From contig BPQB01000013.1 of the NCBI GenBank assembly GCA_019973155.2, positions 248,001 to 312,000 of the forward strand: DNA of 64,000 nt. The letters are read 5' to 3'. The stretch comes from Phanerochaete sordida (taxonomy: Eukaryota > Basidiomycota > Agaricomycetes > Polyporales > Phanerochaetaceae). The notes under the pieces are model-generated. The model saw only the letters and a program-made list of their open reading frames with translations, searched no databases and had not been told where the DNA came from. Positions within the stretch are counted from its first letter, which is position 1, and every line of letters begins with the position of its first letter. Below, one piece after another: positions 1 through 11,333 of this stretch. The position numbers were made by a program, and so were the translations under genes.

Positions 1-1967
1 GCACTAAACAGACGCTGACGCCACCACTACATCGTGAGTGCAGTTCAGCCCCTTTGCGCGCCGCAGATACCAACTATATCTGTTGATCACATACAGCATC
101 ACAATATGCCGTACGGCGCTGCTAAACTTTTGCAATAAAATGTATTCATAAATCGGCAGAAGAGGGATCGCATTTCCTGAGTCTTAAGTAGAGTGCTTCG
201 GTGCGTACGACATGAAGCGCTGCGATGGCACCTATCTGGCCGCGAAGCATAATGATACCCTGAGCAATATGCAACTCGAAACATGAGCTCTCGATAAGCG
301 GAGCTCTGCGAGTTCGATGTGATCACGGATGTCTCTGTCTTCGTCGAAGCGAAGCTTGACGCTGCCGTGCTTTCCCCTCCTTGCACACTAACGCTGCCCT
401 AGCTCCACACGAACACCTCGTATGCACGAAAAACCGGCGCTGCATGGTCAGCAGGCTGCTGCCTTCATGCTAAGAAGCGAGCACGTTTTGGGGACCCGTG
501 CGTAGGAGCTCGTCGTCTTGCCGCGAGCCTTGCCGTCCGACTCTAACACGGATCCGATCAGCGATGTCTTCCCCGCCAAATATGCCAGCGTAGCTCGCCC
601 ACGCCGCCACAGTGCACTCCGTTATCGCGCTGCGGCGTGCAGATTGCGATGCTTACGACCAGCGGGTTGCGCGATGGAGGGCGGGCACTCTCACATGGAG
701 TCGTGCGGCGCGCGCCAAGACTTCCGCCGCCGCCCGCGTCGTGCCCAGCAGAGCCTTGCGCTTGACAATCTCGCGCTGGCGCGTCCTGTCGACGTCGCCC
801 AGGCAGGGAAGGCCTGTTATCGCGGCGCGCGAGGTGAGCCGTCCCCGCGCCTTGACGTAGGGCGCCGCACACCCGCACATCGCTCGCCGTGCTCTCGCCG
901 TTTCCAGCTAGCTCGCCAGGGCTGATTGCGCTATCTGTCGGGTCTGGCAGATGGCGCGGGCCTGTCGCCGTGCGCCTCGTCTGGCCTCGTCGCGCCCGAA
1001 CTCAACCTGTGCTAGGCAATCCCGGCGCAAGGACCTACGCGGCGGCTGTCCGCCGTGCTGGGCCTGATCGCAGTGCAGCTTGAAACAGAAAATTAATGGC
1101 CGACGTCCGGTGGATCCCACGTCGGCATCATTGAACGTGGGATTCGTTATTTCGGTGGGTGTTGCGCGAACGCGATACCGCGCTGCCCATGTGGGGCGAA
1201 CCTGTCTGCGCGTTCTAGTGTGTTTCCCTGCCAGCATCTTGCGGGCGTTTTACATGGCTGAGGTCGTTCTGAAGTCGAAGATGGTTGCCTTCTAGAGTGT
1301 GTACTCACCGTGCGTGGTGGCGAACGCGCAGCTCGGTGTCGGGCGCACAAACGAAGTGCGACCGGGGATAATTGTTGTCGCGCCAAGAAAGAAGATGCAG
1401 CGACCGGATGCCGATTGGCCCTCCGCGGGCGCCAACCTACGTCAGACCTGAACCACATCTTGTAAACCGTTGTCCCTCGTTAATTGAGGGTTTGACCACC
1501 CTTTGTCGGACGACAAGTCGACAGATGGAAGAGCAGACAACAGCGCAAGCGACGATGGTCGTCGTAACACCTCGCGGCCGGGCGAGGACGGACAGCGGCC
1601 GCACAGCACCAGCGCGTGCGACGGCGGTACATCTGCCGAGGCGATAGTAGTCTGTGCATCGGGCACTGCCATTGGTGGGCAAACATTCGTCTTCCATGCT
1701 TTATCTAAGCCGAGGAAAGAACGTGCTCGAACGTGTTCCCCGTCAAAACCCTTCGCATCAGCACCCTTGTCCTTGGACAAAGGTTTCCCGCGCCGACGGC
1801 TTGAACTTTCGTCAAGCCCGACAAGCGCCACCTCGCCGCCTCTTATTTTGAACTTTGGCCCGCAGTTCATCTTTTCCTTTCACCCCCTTCCGTCACCAGG
1901 AGGTCCCAGTGCGTGTTCGCATCCTGCTCCCTTGCAACCACGAGCCACTGCCCAGTTCGCTACCGCC
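1..1967. other. Left-edge intergenic DNA
   Basis: I find no supportable gene here. The reading frames present are short, overlap on both strands, and show no family motif or consistent splice structure. The last ~150 bases are pyrimidine-rich and probably hold the promoter and 5' leader of the PriA-like gene that follows. A gene ending left of the window cannot be excluded. Confidence 0.5.
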
Positions 1968-2526
1968 ATGCACCCCTCGACGCTCCTCTACGTGTTCACC
2001 CTGCTCGCGGCCGCCTCCCCGATCGCCGCACTCCCGAGCAGCGATGCCACCCACGTCGCCCGCAACGCGCCATCCCTCCAGGCGCGGTCCCCGTCACCCT
2101 CGCTCGCGGCACGCAGCCCCGCACCCTCGGGCAGCCTCAAGAAGCGCGCGCTCCGACAGAAGCCCTTGACCCCCGAGCAGGCCATCTGGAAGCACCTCTG
2201 CCCGATGTCGATGCGCGCGTGCCCCATCGACGCGGCGTCCGCACCGACGACGCTCACGGAGTGGATTAGGGATGGGTTCGAGTGCGTGGACACCACCGAG
2301 GACCTCACCTCGTGCGGCGGATGCGGCGGCGTTGATGTGAAGTGAGTCTTTGCCGTTGTCCATCACACGCACACGCTGACCGAGCCCGGCTGCTGATAGG
2401 TATGATTGCACCGCTATCAGCGGCTCGGACGCGGTCTCCTGCACCCGTGGCGAATGCCGCGTCGACTCCTGCCAAGAGGGCTACACCCTATCGCTGGATA
2501 GCAAGTCGTGCATCCGGACCCGTTGA
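1968..2526 (+). CDS. Secreted PriA/CPL1-like cysteine-rich protein
   Basis: Two exons, 1968-2341 and 2400-2526, joined at AA|G, give a 166-residue protein. Residues ~1-20 form a signal peptide with a hydrophobic core (VFTLLAAASPIAA). An Arg/Ser/Pro-rich stretch with KKR follows, which could be a Kex2-type processing region. The C-terminal half carries ordered cysteines: CPMSMRACPI, then GFECVD, then SCGGCGG; in exon 2, DCTAI, VSC, GECRVDSC and a terminal C. This is the cysteine pattern of the CPL1-like domain in Lentinula PriA and related basidiomycete secreted proteins. The molecular function of the family is not established; PriA was found as a transcript linked to fruiting. The start was chosen because it opens directly onto the signal peptide; upstream in-frame sequence looks non-coding. 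The splice junction restores the cysteine spacing, which supports the model. Confidence 0.85.
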
Positions 2527-2885
2527 ACAATGAACCCTTCCCATGCTCCCCTGATAGACTTTTCTTCCGTGGTTTGGATTTTGGACTTGTTGGTCATCTC
2601 TTAGACTTCCTCTTCACCCACACCCGGACCTTCATATATTATTGTCCGTTTCGTCTTATTAACGTAGACCTTCTGCTTCACTCTGCACCACCTTAATCCG
2701 TTTCATCATTCATGAACTCAGATATGTTGCTCTTCGTGGCACAGCTCTCACGAACACGGACTCTAGACCTTGGACCATCCCCCTTGTTGTAGAACCCCCC
2801 AAGTCGCGTCTGTCCTTTACGTATGTTACGACTTGGTTCCGCGCCGTCATGCTGTCGCAGATTTGAATTACCTTGCTTGTCAAGG
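2527..2885. other. 3' flank and AT-rich spacer
   Basis: The 3' flank of the PriA-like gene is locally T- and A-rich. No gene is visible. It ends at the TA that borders the first inverted-repeat element. Confidence 0.4.
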
Positions 2886-3675
2886 TAAGATAGGGCTCAT
2901 GCACAAGTCGCTACTATCACATGACTGTGACTGATGTGTGACACATTGGCTGAGATGAGTGCATTCTACCTCGCGTTGTGCCCGGCGCGTTCGCCCATGA
3001 CCATGTCGCCAAGCTCGGGTGTGAGCGTGCTGGTAGCAGCCTCGCTGGACCCTGTGCACGCTTTTGTGTGACCTTGGGGCTCGCGCCGACCCTCATTCGC
3101 GGTCGAGAGCGTGTCTGGCGCGCTCGGACTATCGGGAGGCTCAGGTGCGGCGCAGCGTGTCTTGCGGCGTTCGAGGGTCTTTTCCAGTCGAAGAAGGCGC
3201 TGCATCGATGCTCTGTCGACCTGGGTAAGTGCTGGGCTTCTTCCGGCAGCACAGTTGCTTATGTACTCGCATTCTCCTTGTCTAGGTTGTGTTCCCGGCA
3301 TTTTGCCTCAGACACAGCCGTTTCTTCGACTCCTTCGTTCCAGACAGATGGCTTGGAGGATATGCAATGGTGATGATAGGTCATCTCGAGGGGTATTTGC
3401 CTGGGCACATGCTGAGCAGGACACTAGCATTATATTCGCGGTATTTTCGCGTAGATTCTTCATTACAACACACGAAATAGCCAGTATTTCATTTTACACC
3501 CCTCAAATCACTTTCCAGCTATTCCTGCTTCAGAAATAGGCGGTTTTGATAGCACCACGGCACCGTTCACGCGAGGAACAGCTGAGGCGTCGCGCGGATA
3601 CACTGGCGCTTACCGTCACGGAGAGTCACTCTGGGCTCACGTGATAGTAGCGACTTGTGCATGAGCCCTATCTTA
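2886..3675. mobile_element. Element with ~38-bp terminal inverted repeats and TA borders
   Basis: The sequence starting TAAGATAGGGCTCATGCACA at 2886 is repeated as its reverse complement ending at 3675. About 38 of the terminal bases match, with one clear mismatch (A/G near base 36). The whole unit is 790 bases. A TA dinucleotide stands at both outer edges, which fits the TA target duplication of Tc1/mariner-type transposons. No transposase motif is visible in any frame of the interior, so it looks like a MITE-type non-autonomous element. Superfamily assignment is inference from the ends alone. Confidence 0.7.
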
Positions 3676-3825
3676 TTCTGGCGCAGGCATAATGTCCATC
3701 AAATCTATTACCCGGTATTAGCCGTCTTTCCCGCTCCCCTACGTTATCTAATCTGTTCCCTCTTTCGTCATTATCTAATCTCCTCTTCCTTATCTCTTTC
3801 ACCGCCGACTCCTTTAGTCTCGTTC

Positions 3826-3932
3826 CCAGACGTTCGATCCCCACCTGAACCAAACTCCGACAGGACCAGCCTGTCGGGAACCTAATCGGGTCTACAACCC
3901 GTGAAAGGTTCAGTTGGGGATCGAACGTCTGG
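3826..3932. repeat. 107-base branched palindrome (T-shaped hairpin)
   Basis: Bases 3826-3851 and 3907-3932 are inverted repeats of 26 bases with one mismatch; the outer 18 pair perfectly. The loop between them holds two further perfect hairpins: 3857-3864 with 3870-3877 (8 bp, 5-base loop) and 3887-3891 with 3897-3901 (5 bp, 5-base loop). Single-stranded, the sequence would fold into a three-way junction. It lies five bases left of the next inverted-repeat element. Confidence 0.8.
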
Positions 3933-3937
3933 TGAGT

Positions 3938-4692
3938 TTGAACCGCGCGGGTGTGGGTCATCCCCCACGTGGCCTCGTCGCGTACTACGTTCCCGGCCAG
4001 ACGCCTCCTCCTTCCCCGCGCATACCACCATAGTCCGCCCCCTCCACCCTCCCTATCTATGCCACACCGCGCCTAGCTAGCTCTATTCACCGAGCGGCCG
4101 CCAGCAGACGCGTTCTCCTCTCCACCATGGTCGCAATCTTCGCAGACAGCAACCAATACTGCGACTTGCGTCAAGCTCTGCATGACACGCGTTCCGCGAA
4201 GGCTGCGGAGCGCGACAGCCTTCTAACCATCGCGGAAAGCGTGAAGTACACCCTCAGACCTTGCCAGGAGGCCGGCTAGGAAGGGCGGCTTCGATGGCCT
4301 TCCGGTGCGTAGCTGGAGTTATGCGTGTATGCGCTTGTCTAATGGTCTGGCTACCAGTGTGCCTGGAGCCGCCAATGAGCAGGCAGTATTCCGGAAGGTA
4401 AGCTCTCGAATGCTCCCCGTTGACGTCTCCGCCATCTCACGGCCCTAGTCATCTTGTGTAGAGCTCAGTCCACGCGACGTCCCTCCCCCGCCAAGAGCCG
4501 CGGTCCTATGCTTCAGTCCTATGCTTCAGCCCCGTATTTTAAGCCAAAATTATCATATTGTACAAATATATACATATTCTCAGTGTAATGGCAGTGCACT
4601 CTTATCCATAACGACGGGCGGAGGGTGCGAGAGCAGGGCAGCGGCGAGCTGAGCGTCGGCACGTGGGGATGACCCACACCCGCACGGTTCAA
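3938..4692. mobile_element. Second inverted-repeat element (~33-bp TIRs)
   Basis: The left end (TTGAACCG, then GCGGGTGTGGGTCAT) recurs in inverted form at the right end up to 4692. About 31 of the first 33-35 bases match, with one substitution and one base missing in a C run. Total length is 755 bases. A target duplication is not clear (at most TT/AA), so the superfamily is left open. The interior holds a pyrimidine-rich, promoter-like stretch and a 50-codon reading frame. No transposase is seen. Confidence 0.65.
4127..4279 (+). CDS. 50-residue reading frame inside the second element
   Basis: An ATG in strong context (CCACCATGG) opens a 50-codon frame ending in TAG. The product begins MVAIFADSNQ and has mixed, non-repetitive composition with several charged residues and two cysteines. 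It follows a C/T-rich stretch and lies wholly within the inverted repeats. It could be the first exon of a captured or vestigial gene, since intron-like GT and AG signals follow after 4279. I do not recognise the protein, and coding status is uncertain. Confidence 0.3.
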   Translation: MVAIFADSNQYCDLRQALHDTRSAKAAERDSLLTIAESVKYTLRPCQEAG

Positions 4693-6221
4693 TTTCGCCA
4701 GACTTTGTAGCGCAGGTAGGGCTTCGCCATATTAAATCTCCGCCGATGCCCGCACCGGCAGCATTGATCGCAGATCAACTCCGCAAGGAGGCTGCCGTGG
4801 ATGCGCTCGCAAAGGCAGGGAACGAGACTACGACTCCTTGCCCTTCTCCTCTCCCATTGCCTCGCCATGCTCGCCCTGCTGGGCTTCACAAGTCTCTCGT
4901 TCTTTATTCTGTGTCCCTTCTGCTCCGTCTTGTCTTTACATCTTCTTAGACTGAGCTCTCGCCCACCTGTACATTTCCTATAAAGTTCCATCGTGCTATG
5001 ATCTCTGTCCGTCGTGTGAGCCGTTTTCTCTGTTCATTTAGCTTTCACTCAGCATGTCCATGCGCCTCAGATTTCCCTCCCTGTCCGTTGTTTACCGTAT
5101 CTGTTTCTTGCCTGCACAAATATTGTCCTGCGCCACAATGAAGGATCTCTGTTCCCTTCATTAGACCTCTTCCTGCTGGTGTAGTCACTACCGTTTCCTT
5201 TTGTACCATTGTAATAGAATGTCATGCGTCATCGACATCCCTGAGCGATGACCCAATCAAGTCTAGAAATAAACCCTAGTGAGCAAGCAAGGTCTGAGCC
5301 GGCGCAGGCGGCCCTTATCTAGTGATACACTGATGGCCTATATGTCGTCTGAGCAGAGCTGGGGGTTGTTAGTCTCGCCCCAAATAAGGCGCCTTGGCGG
5401 AGGGGGGGTCGCACGCCCGCCAGCAAGCGGCCAAAAAGACGCCTGGATTATCCTCGGATATACCCCCCTCCCCAAGCGTCTTGTTTGAGAACAGCTCAGG
5501 GGGTTGTGCCAGAACGGGACCGACTGCTGGCGTCAAAGACCAGGCAGCAGTTCGCGTCCGTGGGCGTGAACTGGCGAAAGCCGTGAATGAGCGGCCATGA
5601 AACCGCCGCTGTCAGCTAGCGGCGGGTGCGAAGAGACAGCGAATGCAGCGCGCATGCTGGGGCGCGGTGACGAGTAATATAGAGGTGCTCTGTGCGACCA
5701 GGTCTTCTTGTTCAGCTGCCCAACGGCGCGAAGGGTCTCAAGCTCAGTGGCGCGTCAGAAACCGTGCATACTTACTCCCGCTCGCTTTGCACAGTACTGC
5801 CAACATCTCTACCGTGAGCCATGCATCATCAAGGCGGAAGCAGCGTGCATCTCACCTAGTCTGTGTTCAAGCTCAAGGTCAGTGTCCTCACACACACTTT
5901 ACCTCGGGCCATAGCGCTATGGGCGCGACTTGTGCGCAGGAGGCGCGTGGACCCCGTCGGCTCTGTCCAAGGTTGTGCAGAGATGACATCTCGCGCATTT
6001 AATGGCACTCGTAGCTGACTAGAGCTCTTCCCAATGATTCCGCTAGGCTTCGGGCACGAGAAAGGGAGCGCAAGCCTGTACGTTCACTGGGATTAACAGC
6101 GAATTCTGGCGATAAGGGGTTGTAAGTCCAAACCTGGCGATTATCGGCGGTAATCGAGAGTACGCGTTCGCCGCGTGGCTCAGCATCTCATTCACCTCTC
6201 CCTCACTCTCATCTCTCAAAC
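4693..6221. other. Intergenic DNA upstream of the deubiquitinase
   Basis: No supportable gene in 1.5 kb. The frames seen (for example around 5643-6002) lack family motifs and splice logic. The final ~60 bases before the next ATG are rich in CTC and TCTC, typical of a basidiomycete 5' leader. Confidence 0.4.
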
Positions 6222-9200
6222 ATGACCAGCGGCTCACCCCCTCGCCCCTTACCCACGCCTAATCCACCTGTGCGCAGAGGCTCTGATTCGAGCGAGGCTT
6301 CTCCTGAGAAGGAGAACCAGAGTCCTAAAGTGCATCGCCCGCTCCCGAAGGAACCACGACCGCGACGCCCGCACTCGCCAGTGCCTGCGGCAAGCTTCTA
6401 CGCCGGTTCCTCATCCTCGAAGTCGAAAGCTGGATCATCTCACACAACCTACCTCCCTCCTCTTGGCTCGCCACCACCCTCGCAGAAGGCTAGAGACACG
6501 TACCGCGAGCCAGAGCTCATCACGGAAGAGTCGCTGCTCACTCATGAAGACACCATACCACCCTTAGAGCCCATAACGCAGTGGGGCAAGACAGCAGAGA
6601 CTACTTCGTGGGATAACCTCGGGCCCGTCGGCACTTGGCAGGCTTGGGACAGCCGATGGTCCAGTAGGGTGGATTTGGATGGCCGCAGCGAGGAGGAGGA
6701 GCTGAAGTGGTGGGACAAAGATGTGCACAAGAAGCGACCCGGACCTGGCATCTTACCCCCTCTCCTCGCCGAAATGCTTCACTACCCACACCACACGCTC
6801 TACTCCGTCAGCGGAAGTGCTCCGCTGCCCAAGGCGTCATCATCCGCAGCCAGCAGCAGCACGAGTCCTCCGCCGGCTGCGCCAGACTCTCCGCCACCCA
6901 CCTCGGATGAGATTCACAAGGCTGTTCCTCACCCCAACGCCTACTACTGCAAGGAGCACAATGGCTGGGTGCTTCTCCGCTGGTGCTCCTCGTCTGTGCT
7001 GCCTCCCATCTCGCCGACCTTCAAACCGGCACACCCTTTCCCCGATCAGGCGCGACGGAGGCGCACTTCCTCTTGCATCGGAGACGAGGCACACTCGGTT
7101 GGAAGAGCGAACGTGACCCATCACTTCCACAAGTATGAGAAGGCCGTCGATGCACGCATGCTCGACACGCCTTTCAAGAGAAGTGAGTGGGAAACAGAAG
7201 CTCTTCGCAAGCAACGAAGACGGAAAATGACCCTGGTTATAGACGACAACGACATGGAGAAGGCAGGCGAGGAGAAAGACGAGACTCAGGAGCTTGATTT
7301 GCTTGATCTCTATCTCTGCTGCCAGTGCTCGGTCTACTGCCTCGTTTCGTCGGTGATCCCTGGCGTCTTGCCCTTGCGGGTACTAGAAGATTTCGCCAGA
7401 GACAAGCTTGAGCATCCGCCTCCGGGGAAGACTGGAGAGCTTGCGCTTATCACCGGTTTCGAGACGATCCTCACGTATGTCTCCGCTCTTCGCGTCATTT
7501 GTACGCTATACACAGTATTGAATGAACATATTTTCTGTGCGCGCACAGTATCATCGAGAATAGACTCTGGAAGGGCGAGAGCAGGTCGCTACCTGTCACA
7601 CGACCAAAGTTTCAAAGCAAGCTAGGGTGGAATGCCTCTGTGTAAGTCGCTGCTTTCTGAGCGAACTACTACTCAGCTTATCGGTCTGCGAAGTCGTCGG
7701 ATATTTGACATGCTCGACTTCAAGATGGATACCAGTGCGAGTGACCCGACTAATCAGGTTCTGAATCCTCCTTCTGTTGACCCATCCACGCCCGAGGGCA
7801 AGCGCACTCGCGCCAAGCTGCTTCGCGCGTGGGTAGAGGTGGGCACTTGGCTCACGTTATACAACAAGTCTCGCCCGAGTAAGGTGTCCACTAGCCACGC
7901 GTCTCATTGTGCTCACTCGTCTGGTAGAGGACGACTCCGGCTTCCGTGGGATGCATCTCAACGTTACCGCCGAAGATGCGACGAACATGTACCAGACTGG
8001 AATCGGAGCCCACGTCAGCCAGCGTACGTTGCAAGCTTTTACCTTGTCGCGGGGCTCTCAATGCATGAACAGTGGCACCTGGTGTGCTCCCAAAGCAACT
8101 CATTGGGTTGCCTGAGCTTGACTCGTGCTGGCAGACTCTCGGCATGTCGCCGACATTCTATTCTCCTGGTGCGTCTTCCGGACCACGGAAGTGAGCGCCA
8201 CATCTGAACCTGAATGTCAGAGCTTCTTGCGTTCGCGTACTTCGCGCAGTGTCGTTGCGACCCCAAGAAGACACCCGAGTACTTCACGGTGTTCACCCAG
8301 ATCATCGAAATCATGAAGACCCACGGAGCACCCCCGCCTGAGAGCCTCGACCTTATGCTCGCGGAAGAGAAGTCCCGGCACCGCTTCACATGGCAAGACT
8401 TTGACAGGGCCGAGATGCTCCTCGGCTTCGGCAAGGCGGGCCCGCTCGGCGTTGAGTTCGCGGACGCAGACGAGGATTTTATTATTGGCGCATGGAAGGA
8501 CGCCATGAAGCGCGTCTGGCAGGAAGCAGACGCTGTCTCGAGGAGAGCGGAGCTCATCGACGCGTTCAAGATCCTTGCAGACGTGTGCGGGAGCCCAAAG
8601 CTTCAGGAGGCGTGGGAGAAGGACAAGGGCTCGGGTATGGCGCTCGACACTGCGTACTCGACCCTGGATGTTCCGAAGGACGTCGATGAGACTATGCTGC
8701 TGACCATCTATGCTATGCGGGTAGGTCGCGTGAGCTCAGTCGTGGACGCTGTCCGCTAACCCTGATTCGTGCCTAGGTCGAGGATCAGCCATCGCAGTCG
8801 GACCGGATGCGAGAGGCTCTCACCGTCATTGCGGAAGCCACGAACAGTGAACGGGTGCGCAAGTTCCTGGAAACCGGCAGAGATCGTGAGTCTATTCTAT
8901 TGCACCGCTTCCATTCGCAGACAAAGCTTGATATTTCCGGTTTAGCCGGAGACGTGACCAGCGAGACACGGCTGGATATGCCCCGCGGGCTTAACCAGCT
9001 CGGGAACACGTGCTACCTCAATTCGCTGCTTCAGGTATGTGCGCTCCGGCTCGGACGCTGTACCCGGTGCTGAACACGGCCCGCAGTACTTCTACACGAT
9101 CAAGGACCTGCGAGACGCTGTCGCACCTCTCAGCGAGAAGTCGCTGGATATGGACAAGTTCACCGATGACGACCTCAAGCGCCACCGGGTAGGCGGTCGC

Positions 9201-11128
9201 ATGGTCACGAGGCGGGAGATTCTCCGGTCAAAGAAGTGTAAGCTTAAGTCTTAATTCATGTCTCTTGAGATGTCTAAAAGGCCCGCAGTCGTCCACCAAT
9301 TAGCAGATCTCTTCAGGAATCTGGAGTATAGCGACCAGGCTGCTGTTACGCCAACTCTGGACCTCGCAAAGCTTGCCTTGGTAACAACTCAGGATGAAGA
9401 AGAGGACGATCAAGGAGGCGCTGGTACCGACACGTCGAATGACACAGACGCTACGCTGGTAGACGACGGCACCGTAAGACGGTCTTCGCCGTCCCCCATC
9501 CGCTCGTCAAAGTCCCCCAAGTCCAAGTCTCCATCACCGAAGTCCCCGAGAACACCACCGTCGCCGTCGGTCCTTGGCAAGCGTGGTCGTGGTAAGACCC
9601 AGGATGTAGATATGGAGGGTATCACAACAAGCGAGGGCGAGAAGGACTATGTCATGGTCACGAAGGCAGCCACGCCGCCCAGAGACAGCGAGCGTCCGAC
9701 TCCGGAACGTAAGGCCTCGTCGTCGAAGCGCAAGAACTCCGAGCACGAGGACGTAGTGATGAAGGACACGCAAGAGCGCAAACCACCACCGCTGCCACCC
9801 CGGAAGCCAGCCACGACCAGCGACACTGGCATGATGTTCGGTACGTTTGACAGCGAAGTTGGTGGGTTGCGTGCTGATACTGGCCAAAGGTCGTCAACAT
9901 GATGTCTCCGAGTGCATGGACAACTGCATGTTCCAGATTGAGACCGCTCTCCTGGACTTCCAGGACCAGGCCTTGTCTGGCTCGCAAAGCGACAAGACGA
10001 GTGTGATCAAGCGGTAGGCTCTCATCTTTCGTGTCATCACTCACCTCAACTAACGTTTCGTGCACTAGTCTGTTCTACGGCAAGAAGAGGCAGCGTCTCA
10101 CTCCTCTAACTGAGGCGGATGCTAAGAAGAGGTCGTTCACTACGCACGAGAAGGAGGACCTGTTCTCGCACTTGCACCTCAACGTATCAGACGAGAGCTT
10201 CGACCTGTACGACGGGCTGGGCCGGTACTTTGACGATGTCGTCGAGCTCGACGGCGTCAAGAAGCGCATGGACGTCACTCTCGTAGACTTGCCGCCGTTG
10301 CTTCAGATTCAATTGCAGGTACGCAATCTGCACGCGTCCACTACGTGCGTTGTACTGACATCCGCCGCCTTATCTCAGCGCGTGCAATTTGACCGCGAGA
10401 CGCAGCAGGCCTACAAATCGCAGGCATACGTGAAGTTCGGCGAGACACTTTGTATGGACCGGTTCCTCGACAGCGCGGATCCCGAGAAGAGAGCAAAAGG
10501 CAAAGACATACAGATGAAGCTCAATGCGGCCCGGGATCGTATCCAGCGCTTCACGCAGGGGAAGGTGCGTTTGGGCCTCTGGTACAAGCTGCGCCTGTCG
10601 CTGACGATAGGCCAGCATGCGCCATACGCCCCAGCCCTCGGCGGCGCCGCGGACTTCCTGGCGAAGAAGGAAATCCTGGATTCACCGGAGGCCACACCCG
10701 AGCTACTCTCGCGTTTGAAGGGCGAGCAAGCGCACGTCGCGTCGCAGCTCGAGCACGAACGCCAGAACGCCAGCAAGCTCAAGCAGGAGCTCGAGGACCT
10801 CTGGAAGAACGACTCGGAGGCGCTGTACGAGCTCACCTCGGTGTTCATCCACCGCGGGGCGTCGCCGTCGTTCGGGCACTACTTCTTCTACTCGCGGAAC
10901 CTGCCGGACAACCCCGACCAGTGGTTCAAATACAACGACTCGAGCGTGACCGTCGTTTCGAAGGACGAGGTGTTTGCTGACACCACCGGCTCTACTGCCA
11001 ACCCTTACATGGTGCGTGCATCCAGGGGTGCGGTGCGTCAGATGCTGACTGGTGCCCGACAGCTCGTATTTGCTCGCAAGAACCTGGACGTCATACAGAC
11101 TGTACACAGAATTGACACTTCATCGTAA
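6222..11128 (+). CDS. ubp2: Ubiquitin carboxyl-terminal hydrolase, Ubp2-like
   Basis: Cysteine protease that removes ubiquitin. Yeast Ubp2 trims Lys63-linked chains on Rsp5 substrates. I place 13 exons: 6222-7474, 7549-7641, ~7694-7878, 7928-8023, 8073-8168, 8221-8720, 8777-9034, 9087-9237, 9289-9840, 9890-10013, 10069-10318, 10379-11011 and 11063-11128, for ~1,418 residues; the third exon's start is the least certain. The Cys box (GLNQLGNTCYLNSLLQ) spans the 9034/9087 junction. The second USP block (QHDVSECMDNC) lies far downstream at ~9890, after a long Ser/Pro-rich acidic insert. The His box is near the end (GHYFFYSRN, then FKYNDSSV). The long N-terminal region and wide spacing of the two catalytic blocks are typical of the Ubp2/USP25/28 type rather than small USPs. 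An N-terminal HPNAYYCKEHNGWV-type block precedes the helical middle region. Confidence 0.85.
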
Positions 11129-11333
11129 TATGCCCACGGAAATCTGTAGCTTTCTAGTATATGTATGTAAATGCAAGCTGTGGATCCGTACATATCACAC
11201 ATATGTATACTAAATTAGCATCAAGTTGTACTCTCATCCTCAGGCCGCAGGGTCACTGCGGTCTTTCCCCCGCGTCCTCGTGCGCAGTGACATACCTCAG
11301 GCTAGCAGATCGCTACGAGTACTCTTCTCAGTA

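Noticed and set aside
3826..3932. tRNA gene suggested by GTTCGATCC in the hairpin arms
   Set aside because: The words resemble a B box, but no acceptor, D or anticodon stem can be formed. The arms pair with each other over 26 bases instead.
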